Positions 1 to 5,489 of a stretch of DNA of 8,193 bases are shown here, in pieces. The position numbers and the translations under genes are program-made. This DNA comes from Prochlorococcus sp. AG-686-P16 (GTDB lineage: Bacteria; Cyanobacteriota; Cyanobacteriia; PCC-6307; Cyanobiaceae), in assembly GCA_003208695.1 (NCBI GenBank), contig QCVY01000040.1, positions 1 to 8,193 on the forward strand, written 5' to 3'. How positions within the stretch are numbered: the stretch's first letter is position 1; each line of letters starts with the position of its first letter. The notes beneath the pieces were generated by a model. That model was not told the DNA's origin. It saw nothing but the letters and a program-made list of their open reading frames with translations, and ran no database searches.

Positions 1-332
1 CTATTAGCATACTCTTTTTTTATATTTATCTCACTATTCTTAGAAGAAATTATCAAAATCAATTTATTCCTTTCTGTTAATTCATCAAAAGAAATCTCAG
101 AAAGTGAATTCTTAATATCTTCAATTGGATCATTAGTAATAATAAGGTTTCTTAAATTAATTGGTATTGCGGGTAAAGCTAATTCGGCAATTTCTTTTTC
201 TTTTTGACTGATATCAAAGTTCACCGATGGTCGACTTAGACTATCTCGAAGCCCTTGTTGCCAAACAAAAAAAGTTACGATTATAGAAATAAAAGCTATA
301 AATAGTTTTGTCTTAGAGATATTTTTATTCAT
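1..332 (-). CDS. N-terminal part of a probable CPBP-family (CAAX-type) intramembrane protease; gene continues past the left edge
   Basis: An open frame runs leftward from ATG at 332-330 to the window edge without a stop (110 full codons). The protein starts basic (MNKNISKTK), followed by a hydrophobic segment at about residues 10-24, consistent with a membrane anchor or first transmembrane helix. Next comes WQQGLRDSLSRPSVNFD and a charged stretch leading to LALPAIP. I associate this N-terminal pattern with cyanobacterial CPBP intramembrane metalloproteases, but the catalytic EExxxR and HxxxN/D helices would lie outside the window, so the family call is from memory of the N-terminus only. It is transcribed divergently from the histidine phosphatase across a 117-bp spacer. 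That an in-frame gene exists is fairly certain; the function is moderate to low confidence. Confidence 0.6.
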   Translation of the reverse strand, partial: MNKNISKTKLFIAFISIIVTFFVWQQGLRDSLSRPSVNFDISQKEKEIAELALPAIPINLRNLIITNDPIEDIKNSLSEISFDELTERNKLILIISSKNSEINIKKEYAN

Positions 333-396
333 GTACTTAATAATAAAATATAAAACTTAATTTAGTTTTCATTGAAATTTCTAATAATCATATACC

Positions 397-428
397 TATT
401 TTTATCACGCCATGAGATGATAAAAATA
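397..428. repeat. Perfect 11-bp inverted repeat, candidate operator
   Basis: The left arm TATTTTTATCA (397-407) is the exact reverse complement of the right arm TGATAAAAATA (418-428), with a 10-nt spacer. Arm centres are 21 bp apart, about two helical turns, which suits a dimeric DNA-binding protein. The right arm ends one base before a TATAAT box (430-435), so the repeat covers the place where a -35 element would sit for the downstream phosphatase gene. A hairpin in RNA is possible but the stem is almost all A-T. The repeat is seen directly; the operator role is inferred. Confidence 0.55.
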
Positions 429-429
429 C

Positions 430-435
430 TATAAT
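430..435 (+). promoter_or_regulatory. Candidate -10 box for the phosphatase/dihydroorotase-like unit
   Basis: A perfect TATAAT lies 14 bases before the ATG at 450. No good -35 hexamer lies 16-18 bp upstream; that space is taken by the inverted repeat at 397-428, which suggests an activator-dependent or repressor-controlled promoter if this box is real. In such AT-rich DNA a chance TATAAT is quite possible, and the implied 5' untranslated region would be very short. Confidence 0.35.
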
Positions 436-449
436 TTAAAATTTATATA

Positions 450-1778
450 ATGAGCGTTAGATTAGTTCTAGTAAGGCATGGGCTTAGCAGTTTTAATGAA
501 AAAGGCTTAGTTCAAGGTAGGACAGATGATTCATATTTAACCGACAAGGGGTACGAACAGGCACTTAAATCGGGAGAGGCTTTATCAGGGATTAATTTCG
601 ACAAGATATATTCTTCTCCACTTGTAAGAGCAGCAGAGACGGCAAAGACAATTCAGAAAAAGTTAAACGGAAAAAATAATATTATTTACGATAAAAATTT
701 ATTAGAGGTTGATCTTGGTTCGTGGTCTGGTTTAACTATTAATGAAATAAAAAACAAGTATCCAGAAGACTATCTTCTTTGGAAAAATGATCCTGAAAAT
801 TTGAATTTAGAGAGTATTCACAATTCAAAATATCAACCAATTAAAGAATTATATGAGCAAGCAAATGAATTTATTAAAAGTATATTAAAAATCTATTTAG
901 AAAAAGAAGAGACAAACATTTTAATAATTGGTCATAATGCAATTCTAAGATGTTTAATTCTATTATTAATTGGAAGACCTAAAAAAGGTTTTAGAAAAAT
1001 AAAGTTAGATAATGCCTCTTTTTCAATCCTTAATATTGTGAAGAAAAGAAATTCATACAAAACACAAATTGAATGTTTAAATCAAACTTCTCATCTAGAT
1101 AAAAGAATTCCTGATCAGATTGGAGACTCAAGAATATTTTTAGTTAGGCATGGTGAAACCAACTGGAACAAAGAGGGTCGATTCCAAGGACAAATAAATA
1201 TTCCTTTAAATACTAATGGGAAAGATCAGGCGGGAAAGGCCTCTAAATATTTAGAAGAAATTAACTTCAACAAAGCTTTTTCAAGTTCAATGGATCGACC
1301 ATATGAAACAGCACAAATAATTCTTCAAAATGAGCCAGATTTAGAAATAACAAAGATTGAAAATTTTGTAGAAATAAGCCATGGATTATGGGAAGGTAAA
1401 TTAGAAAATGAAATCAAGAAACAATGGCCAGAATTACTAAAAAATTGGCATGAAAAACCTGAAGAGGTATTAATGCCCGAGGGTGAGAGTATTAGAGAAG
1501 TATCTGAAAGATCTATTAAGGCTTGGGAAGAAATATGTTTAGATCAAAAGAATAAAGATATAACCTTGGTAGTAGCACATGATGCAGTCAATAAAACTCT
1601 TATTTGTAACTTGTTAGGAATTGATTTTTCCAATATCTGGATGATAAAGCAAGGTAATGGAGGTATAACTATTATTGATATCTTTAATGATCCTCAAAAA
1701 GATAATGTAATTAGTGCTCTGAATATTACGACACATCTTGGAGGGATATTGGACTCAACGGCATCAGGGGCTCTTTAA
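450..1778 (+). CDS. Tandem-domain histidine phosphatase (phosphoglycerate mutase-like)
   Basis: A 442-aa protein made of two complete histidine phosphatase domains in one chain. Domain 1 (about 1-205) has the phosphohistidine motif R9-H10-G11, R60 in SSPLVRAAETA, acid E86 in LEVDLGSWSG and the second histidine H162 in IIGHNA. Domain 2 (about 228-435) has R233-H234-G235-E236-T, R283, E308 in VEISHGLWEG and H377 in VAHDA. Both active sites therefore look intact. Family members remove or move phosphates on small metabolites through a phosphohistidine. Cyanobacterial homologues are often named GpmB, alpha-ribazole phosphatase or 2-carboxyarabinitol-1-phosphatase, but the substrate cannot be read from sequence. 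No signal peptide is seen, so it is probably cytosolic. The ATG at 450 has no Shine-Dalgarno but begins directly with the first beta strand (VRLVLVRHG). The next gene starts 1 nt after its stop, implying an operon. Confidence 0.93.
   Translation: MSVRLVLVRHGLSSFNEKGLVQGRTDDSYLTDKGYEQALKSGEALSGINFDKIYSSPLVRAAETAKTIQKKLNGKNNIIYDKNLLEVDLGSWSGLTINEIKNKYPEDYLLWKNDPENLNLESIHNSKYQPIKELYEQANEFIKSILKIYLEKEETNILIIGHNAILRCLILLLIGRPKKGFRKIKLDNASFSILNIVKKRNSYKTQIECLNQTSHLDKRIPDQIGDSRIFLVRHGETNWNKEGRFQGQINIPLNTNGKDQAGKASKYLEEINFNKAFSSSMDRPYETAQIILQNEPDLEITKIENFVEISHGLWEGKLENEIKKQWPELLKNWHEKPEEVLMPEGESIREVSERSIKAWEEICLDQKNKDITLVVAHDAVNKTLICNLLGIDFSNIWMIKQGNGGITIIDIFNDPQKDNVISALNITTHLGGILDSTASGAL
1766..1770 (+). 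promoter_or_regulatory. Shine-Dalgarno that decides the start of the dihydroorotase-like gene
   Basis: AGGGG lies 9 nt before the ATG at 1780, inside the last codons of the phosphatase gene. It favours the ATG at 1780 over the in-frame TTG at 1738, which would add 14 residues unlike the family and overlap the upstream gene by 41 bp. Confidence 0.55.
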
Positions 1779-1779
1779 A

Positions 1780-3033
1780 ATGGAGAAAAGCTTTTTTTTT
1801 GAAAATATAAACATTTTGATGGGCTCCAATTCGACAGTAATTAAAGATAATTTATTAATTATCGATGGAAAAATAGAAGCATTTGGTAATAAGGCTAAAG
1901 AGGAGGCGTTAAAGAAGAATATTAAAATTTCTAAATCTGGTAATAAAATATTGGCTCCTATGCTTGTCGATATTCACTCATTTTTAAAAGATCCCTTGAC
2001 AGGGCTTGATGATAACCTTGAAACTTTAAAGCTTAGAGCAAAGAGATCAGGTTTTGGTACAATTGCGTTCCTTCCAAATAGTAGCAACTGGAGAGATAAT
2101 CCTGAAAAAATACCCTTTCAGAAAAATAATGATTTTGATTTAAATATTTATTTTTGGGGAAGTTTTTCTTTGGAAGATGAAGGCAAAAATCTATCTCATC
2201 ATGATGCACTTTTAAAATCAGGTTCGATAGGTCTTTCTACTAGCAACTTTTTTGATACGTCAATCATTTTTAAAGGTCTTTCTTTAGATGAAGTCAAGTC
2301 ATCACCAATATTATTTTCTTTAACAAAAAAAAATTCCCTACAGAAAGGAATTATAAATAAGGGTATCAAATCACTACAATCAGGCTTTTACATTATTGAA
2401 AACAATAATGAGGTTTCAGAAGTTAAAAATATCTTAGGAATCAAGAATATTTTCCCAGATAAAAATATAGTAATTAAAAATATCTCAGATTCAAATTCTC
2501 TTAAAGAAATAGAAAAGCAGACCATTCCAATTTCAACAACAATAAGTTGGTGGAGCTTAATAGCAGATACAAATAATCTCGAGTTAGATGATCTTGGGTG
2601 GAAAGTAGATCCCCCTTTGGGCTCTCAGGAAAATAGAGAATTATTAATAAAAGGGTTAGAAAATGATTTAATTCAAGCAATTGCAGTGAACTCAAAGGCA
2701 TTAAACGATGAAGATACATTTATCCCAATAAATGATAGACCGGTAGGGATAAGCTCTTTTGAATTAGTTTTACCATTATTGTGGGGAGAATTTATTCACA
2801 AAAGAGATTGGCCAATCCCAAAGCTTTGGAAATATTTAAGTTTTAATCCCTCTAAGCTATTAGGAATAATGCAAGAGAAATTATCTATAGGTAGTAAAAG
2901 ATGGCTTATATTTGACCCTGATACAAAATGGCTAAATAATCAAATCAATTTAGGTTATGATTCTCCTTCGAATTTCCCTAAGAAAAATGAATTAATTAAA
3001 GGGAAAGTGATTCATGTGGGGCTTGATTTTTAA
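1780..3033 (+). CDS. Dihydroorotase-like protein (amidohydrolase fold) with a degenerate metal site
   Basis: A 417-aa protein matching class I dihydroorotases over its length: an N-terminal beta segment (DNLLIIDGKIEAFG), the strand leading to VDIHSF (64-68), GFGTIAFLPNSS (the GGFTTVVAMPNT region), K275-V-D-P-P-L (the KVNPPLR motif), LIKGLENDLIQAIA and GISSFELVLPLL. The usual enzyme closes carbamoyl-aspartate to dihydroorotate in pyrimidine synthesis. Here the catalytic residues are mostly gone. DxHxH is DIHSF, with only H66 left. The TPHHL histidines are W257-W258. The IHVSTAGS histidine region reads IKNISDSNS. The catalytic Asp of ATDHAPH is replaced by AVNSKAL (N304, S305). The central metal-ligand region cannot be recognised. 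It is often annotated pyrC, but I expect it to be inactive as a dihydroorotase, perhaps structural like the non-catalytic PyrC' that partners aspartate transcarbamoylase in Pseudomonas. Follows the phosphatase gene by 1 nt; overlaps lepB tail to tail. Confidence 0.85.
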   Translation: MEKSFFFENINILMGSNSTVIKDNLLIIDGKIEAFGNKAKEEALKKNIKISKSGNKILAPMLVDIHSFLKDPLTGLDDNLETLKLRAKRSGFGTIAFLPNSSNWRDNPEKIPFQKNNDFDLNIYFWGSFSLEDEGKNLSHHDALLKSGSIGLSTSNFFDTSIIFKGLSLDEVKSSPILFSLTKKNSLQKGIINKGIKSLQSGFYIIENNNEVSEVKNILGIKNIFPDKNIVIKNISDSNSLKEIEKQTIPISTTISWWSLIADTNNLELDDLGWKVDPPLGSQENRELLIKGLENDLIQAIAVNSKALNDEDTFIPINDRPVGISSFELVLPLLWGEFIHKRDWPIPKLWKYLSFNPSKLLGIMQEKLSIGSKRWLIFDPDTKWLNNQINLGYDSPSNFPKKNELIKGKVIHVGLDF

Positions 3034-3682
3034 AAAGGCCAAAATTCTTTAAAGGCCAAAACCTAAAATAAGCTTTACCAATTATTTCTTTTTTATGAAG
3101 AAATTTACCTCCAGGCCAATATCTTCCATCCCAGCTATTTGATCTATTGTCTCCTAAGACCAAAAAATGATCCTTGGGTACTTTCAAACTTTTAATTTCT
3201 CCGCAATTATTAAATAGGGACTCTGAACAGAAATTAATAACATATGGCTCAAAAATCTTTTTATCATTAATTATCACTTCGCCTTTAATATTTGTACTAA
3301 CTAATTCTCCAGGCAAGGCTACTACTCTTTTTATATACGCATCACAAGCAGGATCTCTTAATCCAGGGATGAATGACATTGGAGGAAAACCCATAAAAAA
3401 ACAATAACTTTTATTTGGTAATGGATTAGATCTTGTTGCAACAAGTTTTTCATCAAAAGAGAAAGGGGATTTAAAGACAATAATATCTCCTCTTTGAGGT
3501 GATGAGTTTTTTAAGGAAATTTTTTCAATTATTAATCTATCGTTTATTTGTAATTCAGGAAGCATTGATCCAGAAGGAATATAACGAGGTTCTGCTAAAA
3601 AAGATCTGCAAGAAGAAACAAAAAAAGCTAAGGAAAGTAATGGTCCCCACTCAAGAAGTATATTTTTAAAAGAAGATTTCAT
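2996..3682 (-). CDS. lepB: Signal peptidase I
   Basis: A 228-aa type I signal peptidase, the membrane serine/lysine protease that removes signal peptides from exported and thylakoid-lumen proteins. A single N-terminal hydrophobic segment (about 8-30) anchors it. The nucleophile S39 lies in IPSGSMLP (box B), the general-base lysine K118 in YIKRVVALPGE (box D), and box E is LVLGDNRSNSWDGRYWP. Between boxes B and D lies an insert rich in Pro, Phe and Cys (about 85-115). Length is typical of cyanobacterial LepB. It is the last gene of the minus-strand unit, starting 29 nt after the stop of the Spx/ArsC-like gene, with no clear Shine-Dalgarno. Its last 38 bp, including the stop, overlap the 3' end of the convergent dihydroorotase-like gene. 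A neighbouring candidate substrate is Psb27, which has an export signal. Confidence 0.95.
   Translation of the reverse strand: MKSSFKNILLEWGPLLSLAFFVSSCRSFLAEPRYIPSGSMLPELQINDRLIIEKISLKNSSPQRGDIIVFKSPFSFDEKLVATRSNPLPNKSYCFFMGFPPMSFIPGLRDPACDAYIKRVVALPGELVSTNIKGEVIINDKKIFEPYVINFCSESLFNNCGEIKSLKVPKDHFLVLGDNRSNSWDGRYWPGGKFLHKKEIIGKAYFRFWPLKNFGLFKNQAPHESLSL
3034..3061. repeat. Short direct repeat AAAGGCCAAAA x2 at the lepB 3' end
   Basis: AAAGGCCAAAA occurs at 3034-3044 and 3051-3061, 17 bp apart, just after the plus-strand stop and inside the lepB C-terminal codons. The 17-bp period is not a multiple of three, so it is not a peptide repeat in LepB. GGCC can pair with GGCC to make a weak 4-bp stem, but flanking bases do not extend it and no T-run follows closely. 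Probably fortuitous. Confidence 0.3.
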
Positions 3683-3711
3683 AAAAATTACAAAATTATA
3701 AGCTTAAATAT

Positions 3712-4068
3712 CTATTTGAGGTTAGCGATATATTCAGACTCATTGAATCCAAGTATTAATTTACTTTCATTAATTATTAAAAATGGTCTTTTGATTAATT
3801 TTCCATCATTTGATAATAGTTCAATAATTTTCTTTTTTTCTAAGTTTAGAATATCAATATCGATTGACTTATAACTCTTACCTCTTGTATTAAATATCTT
3901 TTTTATGTCTGATGAAAATTGTATTAAAGCCAGTTCCAAAAAATTTTTTGAAGGTGGTTCTTTAACAATATCTATTAATTGAAAATCAATATTATTTAGA
4001 TCAAGCCAATTTGAAGCTTTTCTACATGTAGAGCATTTTGGATAGCTATAAAAAATTACTCTTTTCAA
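3712..4068 (-). CDS. Spx/ArsC-family thioredoxin-fold protein (YusI-like)
   Basis: A 118-aa single-domain protein of the arsenate reductase/Spx superfamily. It begins with a thioredoxin-type strand and redox loop, FYSYPKCSTCRKASNWLD, giving a CxxC pair at C12 and C15. It continues with IVKEPPSK, FNTRGKSYKSI and LIKRPFLI, the last carrying the conserved Arg-Pro near the active site. The YPKCSTCRKA start resembles the Bacillus YusI/Spx branch more than plasmid arsenate reductase ArsC, which has a single N-terminal catalytic cysteine without CxxC. A thiol-redox or regulatory role is as likely as arsenate reduction, and no other ars genes are nearby. It starts 2 nt after the ppa stop codon ends (1-nt gap) and precedes lepB by 29 nt, so it is probably cotranscribed and translationally coupled to ppa. 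Confidence 0.9.
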   Translation of the reverse strand: MKRVIFYSYPKCSTCRKASNWLDLNNIDFQLIDIVKEPPSKNFLELALIQFSSDIKKIFNTRGKSYKSIDIDILNLEKKKIIELLSNDGKLIKRPFLIINESKLILGFNESEYIANLK

Positions 4069-4069
4069 T

Positions 4070-4618
4070 TTATTTAACTATTGAAGTTTTTTTTAGAACT
4101 TTAAAGGATTTCTTTTTTTTTGGTGTACATTTTCTTAAAAGTTCTTCAACCACTTCAAAATCTCTCCAACCATCTATTTGAACCGTCCTACCATCTAGAC
4201 CTTTACTTGTTCTAAAAAATTCTGCAACATCTTCTAATTGGTTAGGTGCAATTTGATTAATACTTATTATATTTTCTTGCCTAGGATTAGATATTGGAAC
4301 ACATAAAAGTTTTCCATCATATTGCCCACAGTCATGCATATCTAAGACCCCTATAGGCCTCGCTTTTATTAGACATCCTGCGAATGTTGGCTCATCCATA
4401 ATAACCATCGCATCTAGTGGAGCTCCATCATCAGCGAGGGTGTTTGGGATAAAGCCATAGTCGAATGGGTAGCGTACTGAAGAATGCAAAATCCTATCAA
4501 GTGCCATAATTCCAGCTTGAGAACAATATTCATATTTATTCCTGCTCCCAGCTGGTATCTCAACAACTAAATTAACTATGCCCTTCATTGGAGATGGAGA
4601 TATGGAACTAAGATCCAT
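4070..4618 (-). CDS. ppa: Family I soluble inorganic pyrophosphatase homologue with active-site substitutions
   Basis: A 182-aa homologue of family I inorganic pyrophosphatase, the cytosolic Mg-dependent enzyme that splits PPi and so pulls biosynthetic reactions forward. The fold is clear: E20-IPAGSRN-K28-Y-E30, R42, Y50-PFDYGF with Y54, DDGAPLDAMV with D64 and D69, RPIGVLDMHD96, D101-G-K103 and FFRTSK139. Aligned by eye to the E. coli enzyme, most ligands are kept, but A66 stands at the Asp67 catalytic position, C97 at Glu98 and S138 at Tyr141. These changes would be expected to lower or abolish activity. The C-terminus is a Lys-rich tail (CTPKKKKSFKVLKK) encoded by A-runs. The ATG at 4618 fits the family N-terminus (MDLSSI) and overlaps the preceding small gene by 11 bp; the next gene follows after 1 nt. 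Confidence 0.95.
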   Translation of the reverse strand: MDLSSISPSPMKGIVNLVVEIPAGSRNKYEYCSQAGIMALDRILHSSVRYPFDYGFIPNTLADDGAPLDAMVIMDEPTFAGCLIKARPIGVLDMHDCGQYDGKLLCVPISNPRQENIISINQIAPNQLEDVAEFFRTSKGLDGRTVQIDGWRDFEVVEELLRKCTPKKKKSFKVLKKTSIVK

Positions 4619-4862
4619 CTTTTTTAATTATGTGAAAAGAATTAATCTCATTTCCTTGAGATAAAGGTCTACCAAGCAATATACTAATGGAAGGCAATAA
4701 AATTGTCAGGGAAGCAATTATAATCCCAAGAAATGAAATTGATAAACTCCTCATACTTAAGGGGTCATCATCATCTCTTTCCAATTCACTTGAAATAGTA
4801 ATAAGAGAAGATTTTTCGCTTAATTTACTTTCGACAAACTGCTTTGAATTTGTGTATCTCAA
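4608..4862 (-). CDS. Small single-pass membrane protein of unknown function
   Basis: The frame from TTG at 4862 gives 84 residues: a hydrophilic N-terminus ending in an acidic stretch (ELERDDDDP, 26-34), one strong hydrophobic helix (about 40-64, LSISFLGIIIASLTILLPS onward) and a short polar tail. I do not recognise a characterised family. The stop overlaps the ppa start by 11 bp, typical of translational coupling, which is the main support for it being real. The start is uncertain: no ATG exists upstream in frame (TAA at 4877-4875), the TTG has no Shine-Dalgarno, and an internal ATG at 4754 would leave a 48-aa protein that keeps the helix. A plausible promoter lies just upstream (4906-4934). 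It would be the first gene of the unit leading to ppa, the Spx/ArsC-like gene and lepB. Confidence 0.6.
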   Translation of the reverse strand: MRYTNSKQFVESKLSEKSSLITISSELERDDDDPLSMRSLSISFLGIIIASLTILLPSISILLGRPLSQGNEINSFHIIKKDGS

Positions 4863-4905
4863 GAGATTTACTTGTTAAAAGTTGAGTAATAAACTTAACA
4901 AAATT

Positions 4906-4934
4906 ATTTTACAATCAAAAAGTACATAAATCAA
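4906..4934 (-). promoter_or_regulatory. Candidate sigma-70-type promoter for the ppa-lepB unit
   Basis: Reading the minus strand, TTGATT (4934-4929) is followed after exactly 17 bp by TAAAAT (4911-4906), matching 4 of 6 and 5 of 6 bases of the consensus boxes. It falls in the 99-bp spacer between the HTH-like gene and the small membrane protein gene, with an implied start about 37 nt before the TTG codon. AT-rich background makes such matches common. Confidence 0.35.
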
Positions 4935-4961
4935 AATATAGTTTGTAAATTAAATCTTTAA

Positions 4962-5312
4962 CTAATTCTTTTCTAGTAATGATCTAATACTTTTTAATTC
5001 TTCAAGGATTTGAGAAAGAGTATTTTGAGCGGCTGAAGATGGAGAATTAAAAACCTCAACAGTAACTTCTTTAATTCTTAGAATATCCTTTGCAAATCTT
5101 GCAATTTCATTAGGGTGAAAACGTAATTGCTCTTTCTGATCCGTTCTATATTCAGGATTTAATTTTCTCGGGTTAAAGCTAGGATTTAAATTTCTTAGAT
5201 CAGTATTTGTGTACCTGTAAACAGAGGCTCTTGATCGGTTAAGGAATTTCTGAACTTCATCAATACCGACTAATTCTTCTGAACTAGAAATATTAGAATC
5301 TATATTTTCCAT
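4962..5312 (-). CDS. HTH-like conserved cyanobacterial protein of unknown function
   Basis: A 116-aa protein from ATG at 5312. Residues about 14-40 (LVGIDEVQKFLNRSRASVYRYT) look like a helix-turn-helix of the resolvase/MerR-excisionase sort: a helix ending in FLNRS, a turn, then a basic recognition-like helix RASVYRY. A conserved-looking middle follows, with NPRKLNPEYR and FHPNEIARFAKDIL, and the C-terminus (about 95-116, LSQILEELKSIRSLLEKN) has heptad spacing typical of a short coiled coil that could drive dimerisation. I recall homologues in picocyanobacteria annotated as hypothetical or resolvase-like, but no catalytic resolvase residues are present. It is divergent from proS over a 177-bp spacer, so a regulatory role there is possible but unproven. 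A function in DNA binding is inferred only from the motif. Confidence 0.85.
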   Translation of the reverse strand: MENIDSNISSSEELVGIDEVQKFLNRSRASVYRYTNTDLRNLNPSFNPRKLNPEYRTDQKEQLRFHPNEIARFAKDILRIKEVTVEVFNSPSSAAQNTLSQILEELKSIRSLLEKN

Positions 5313-5348
5313 ATCTTTATTAAAAATGTCATTCAGGTTAATGAATTT

Positions 5349-5365
5349 ACTTAAATATTTTAAGT
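5349..5365. repeat. 17-bp near-palindrome in the HTH-like/proS divergent spacer
   Basis: ACTTAAA (5349-5355) and TTTAAGT (5359-5365) are perfect reverse complements around TAT. It lies 37 bp upstream of the HTH-like gene start and 124 bp before proS, within the promoter zone of the former. It could be an autoregulatory operator, but A/T-only cores of this kind arise easily by chance in this DNA. Confidence 0.35.
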
Positions 5366-5489
5366 TTTATTATTGCAGAAACTAGCAGAAAGGATAAATC
5401 TAAACTACCTGCCTTCAGGGACTCAAGACACTTTAAATTTTTTTTACACCTTAATTGATAAAATTGATTAAATATATAAGTTTTTTTTT

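Noticed and set aside
1738..1779. TTG start giving a 14-residue extension of the dihydroorotase-like protein
   Set aside because: It would overlap the phosphatase gene, the extension looks like out-of-frame phosphatase codons, and the ATG at 1780 has a good AGGGG site at the right spacing.
2501..2719. Antisense open frame of 72 codons inside the dihydroorotase-like gene
   Set aside because: Low-complexity Leu/Ser composition, no family match and fully inside a well-supported gene: a shadow frame.
3027..3061. Bidirectional terminator at the lepB/dihydroorotase-like junction
   Set aside because: TTTTTAAAAA and GGCC/GGCC can pair, but no continuous stable stem followed by a T-run could be found on either strand.
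3174..3407. Open frame of 77 codons antisense to lepB
   Set aside because: It is opposite the conserved signal peptidase boxes, with no homology signs or ribosome site.
3601..3620. Lipobox-like VSSC (residues 22-25) in LepB
   Set aside because: It sits in the anchor helix just ahead of AEPRYIPSGSM, where cyanobacterial signal peptidases normally have a similar transmembrane end; lipidation and cleavage there would be unlikely.
4687..4878. Open frame of 63 codons antisense to the small membrane protein
   Set aside because: The minus-strand frame has a transmembrane helix and overlaps ppa in a coupled fashion; the plus frame has no context or recognisable features. Since the minus gene is itself only moderately certain, this is a weaker rejection.
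5407..5420. CCTGCCTTCAGG hairpin upstream of proS as a terminator or riboswitch
   Set aside because: The stem is only 4 bp, with no T-run directly after it and no recognisable riboswitch core.
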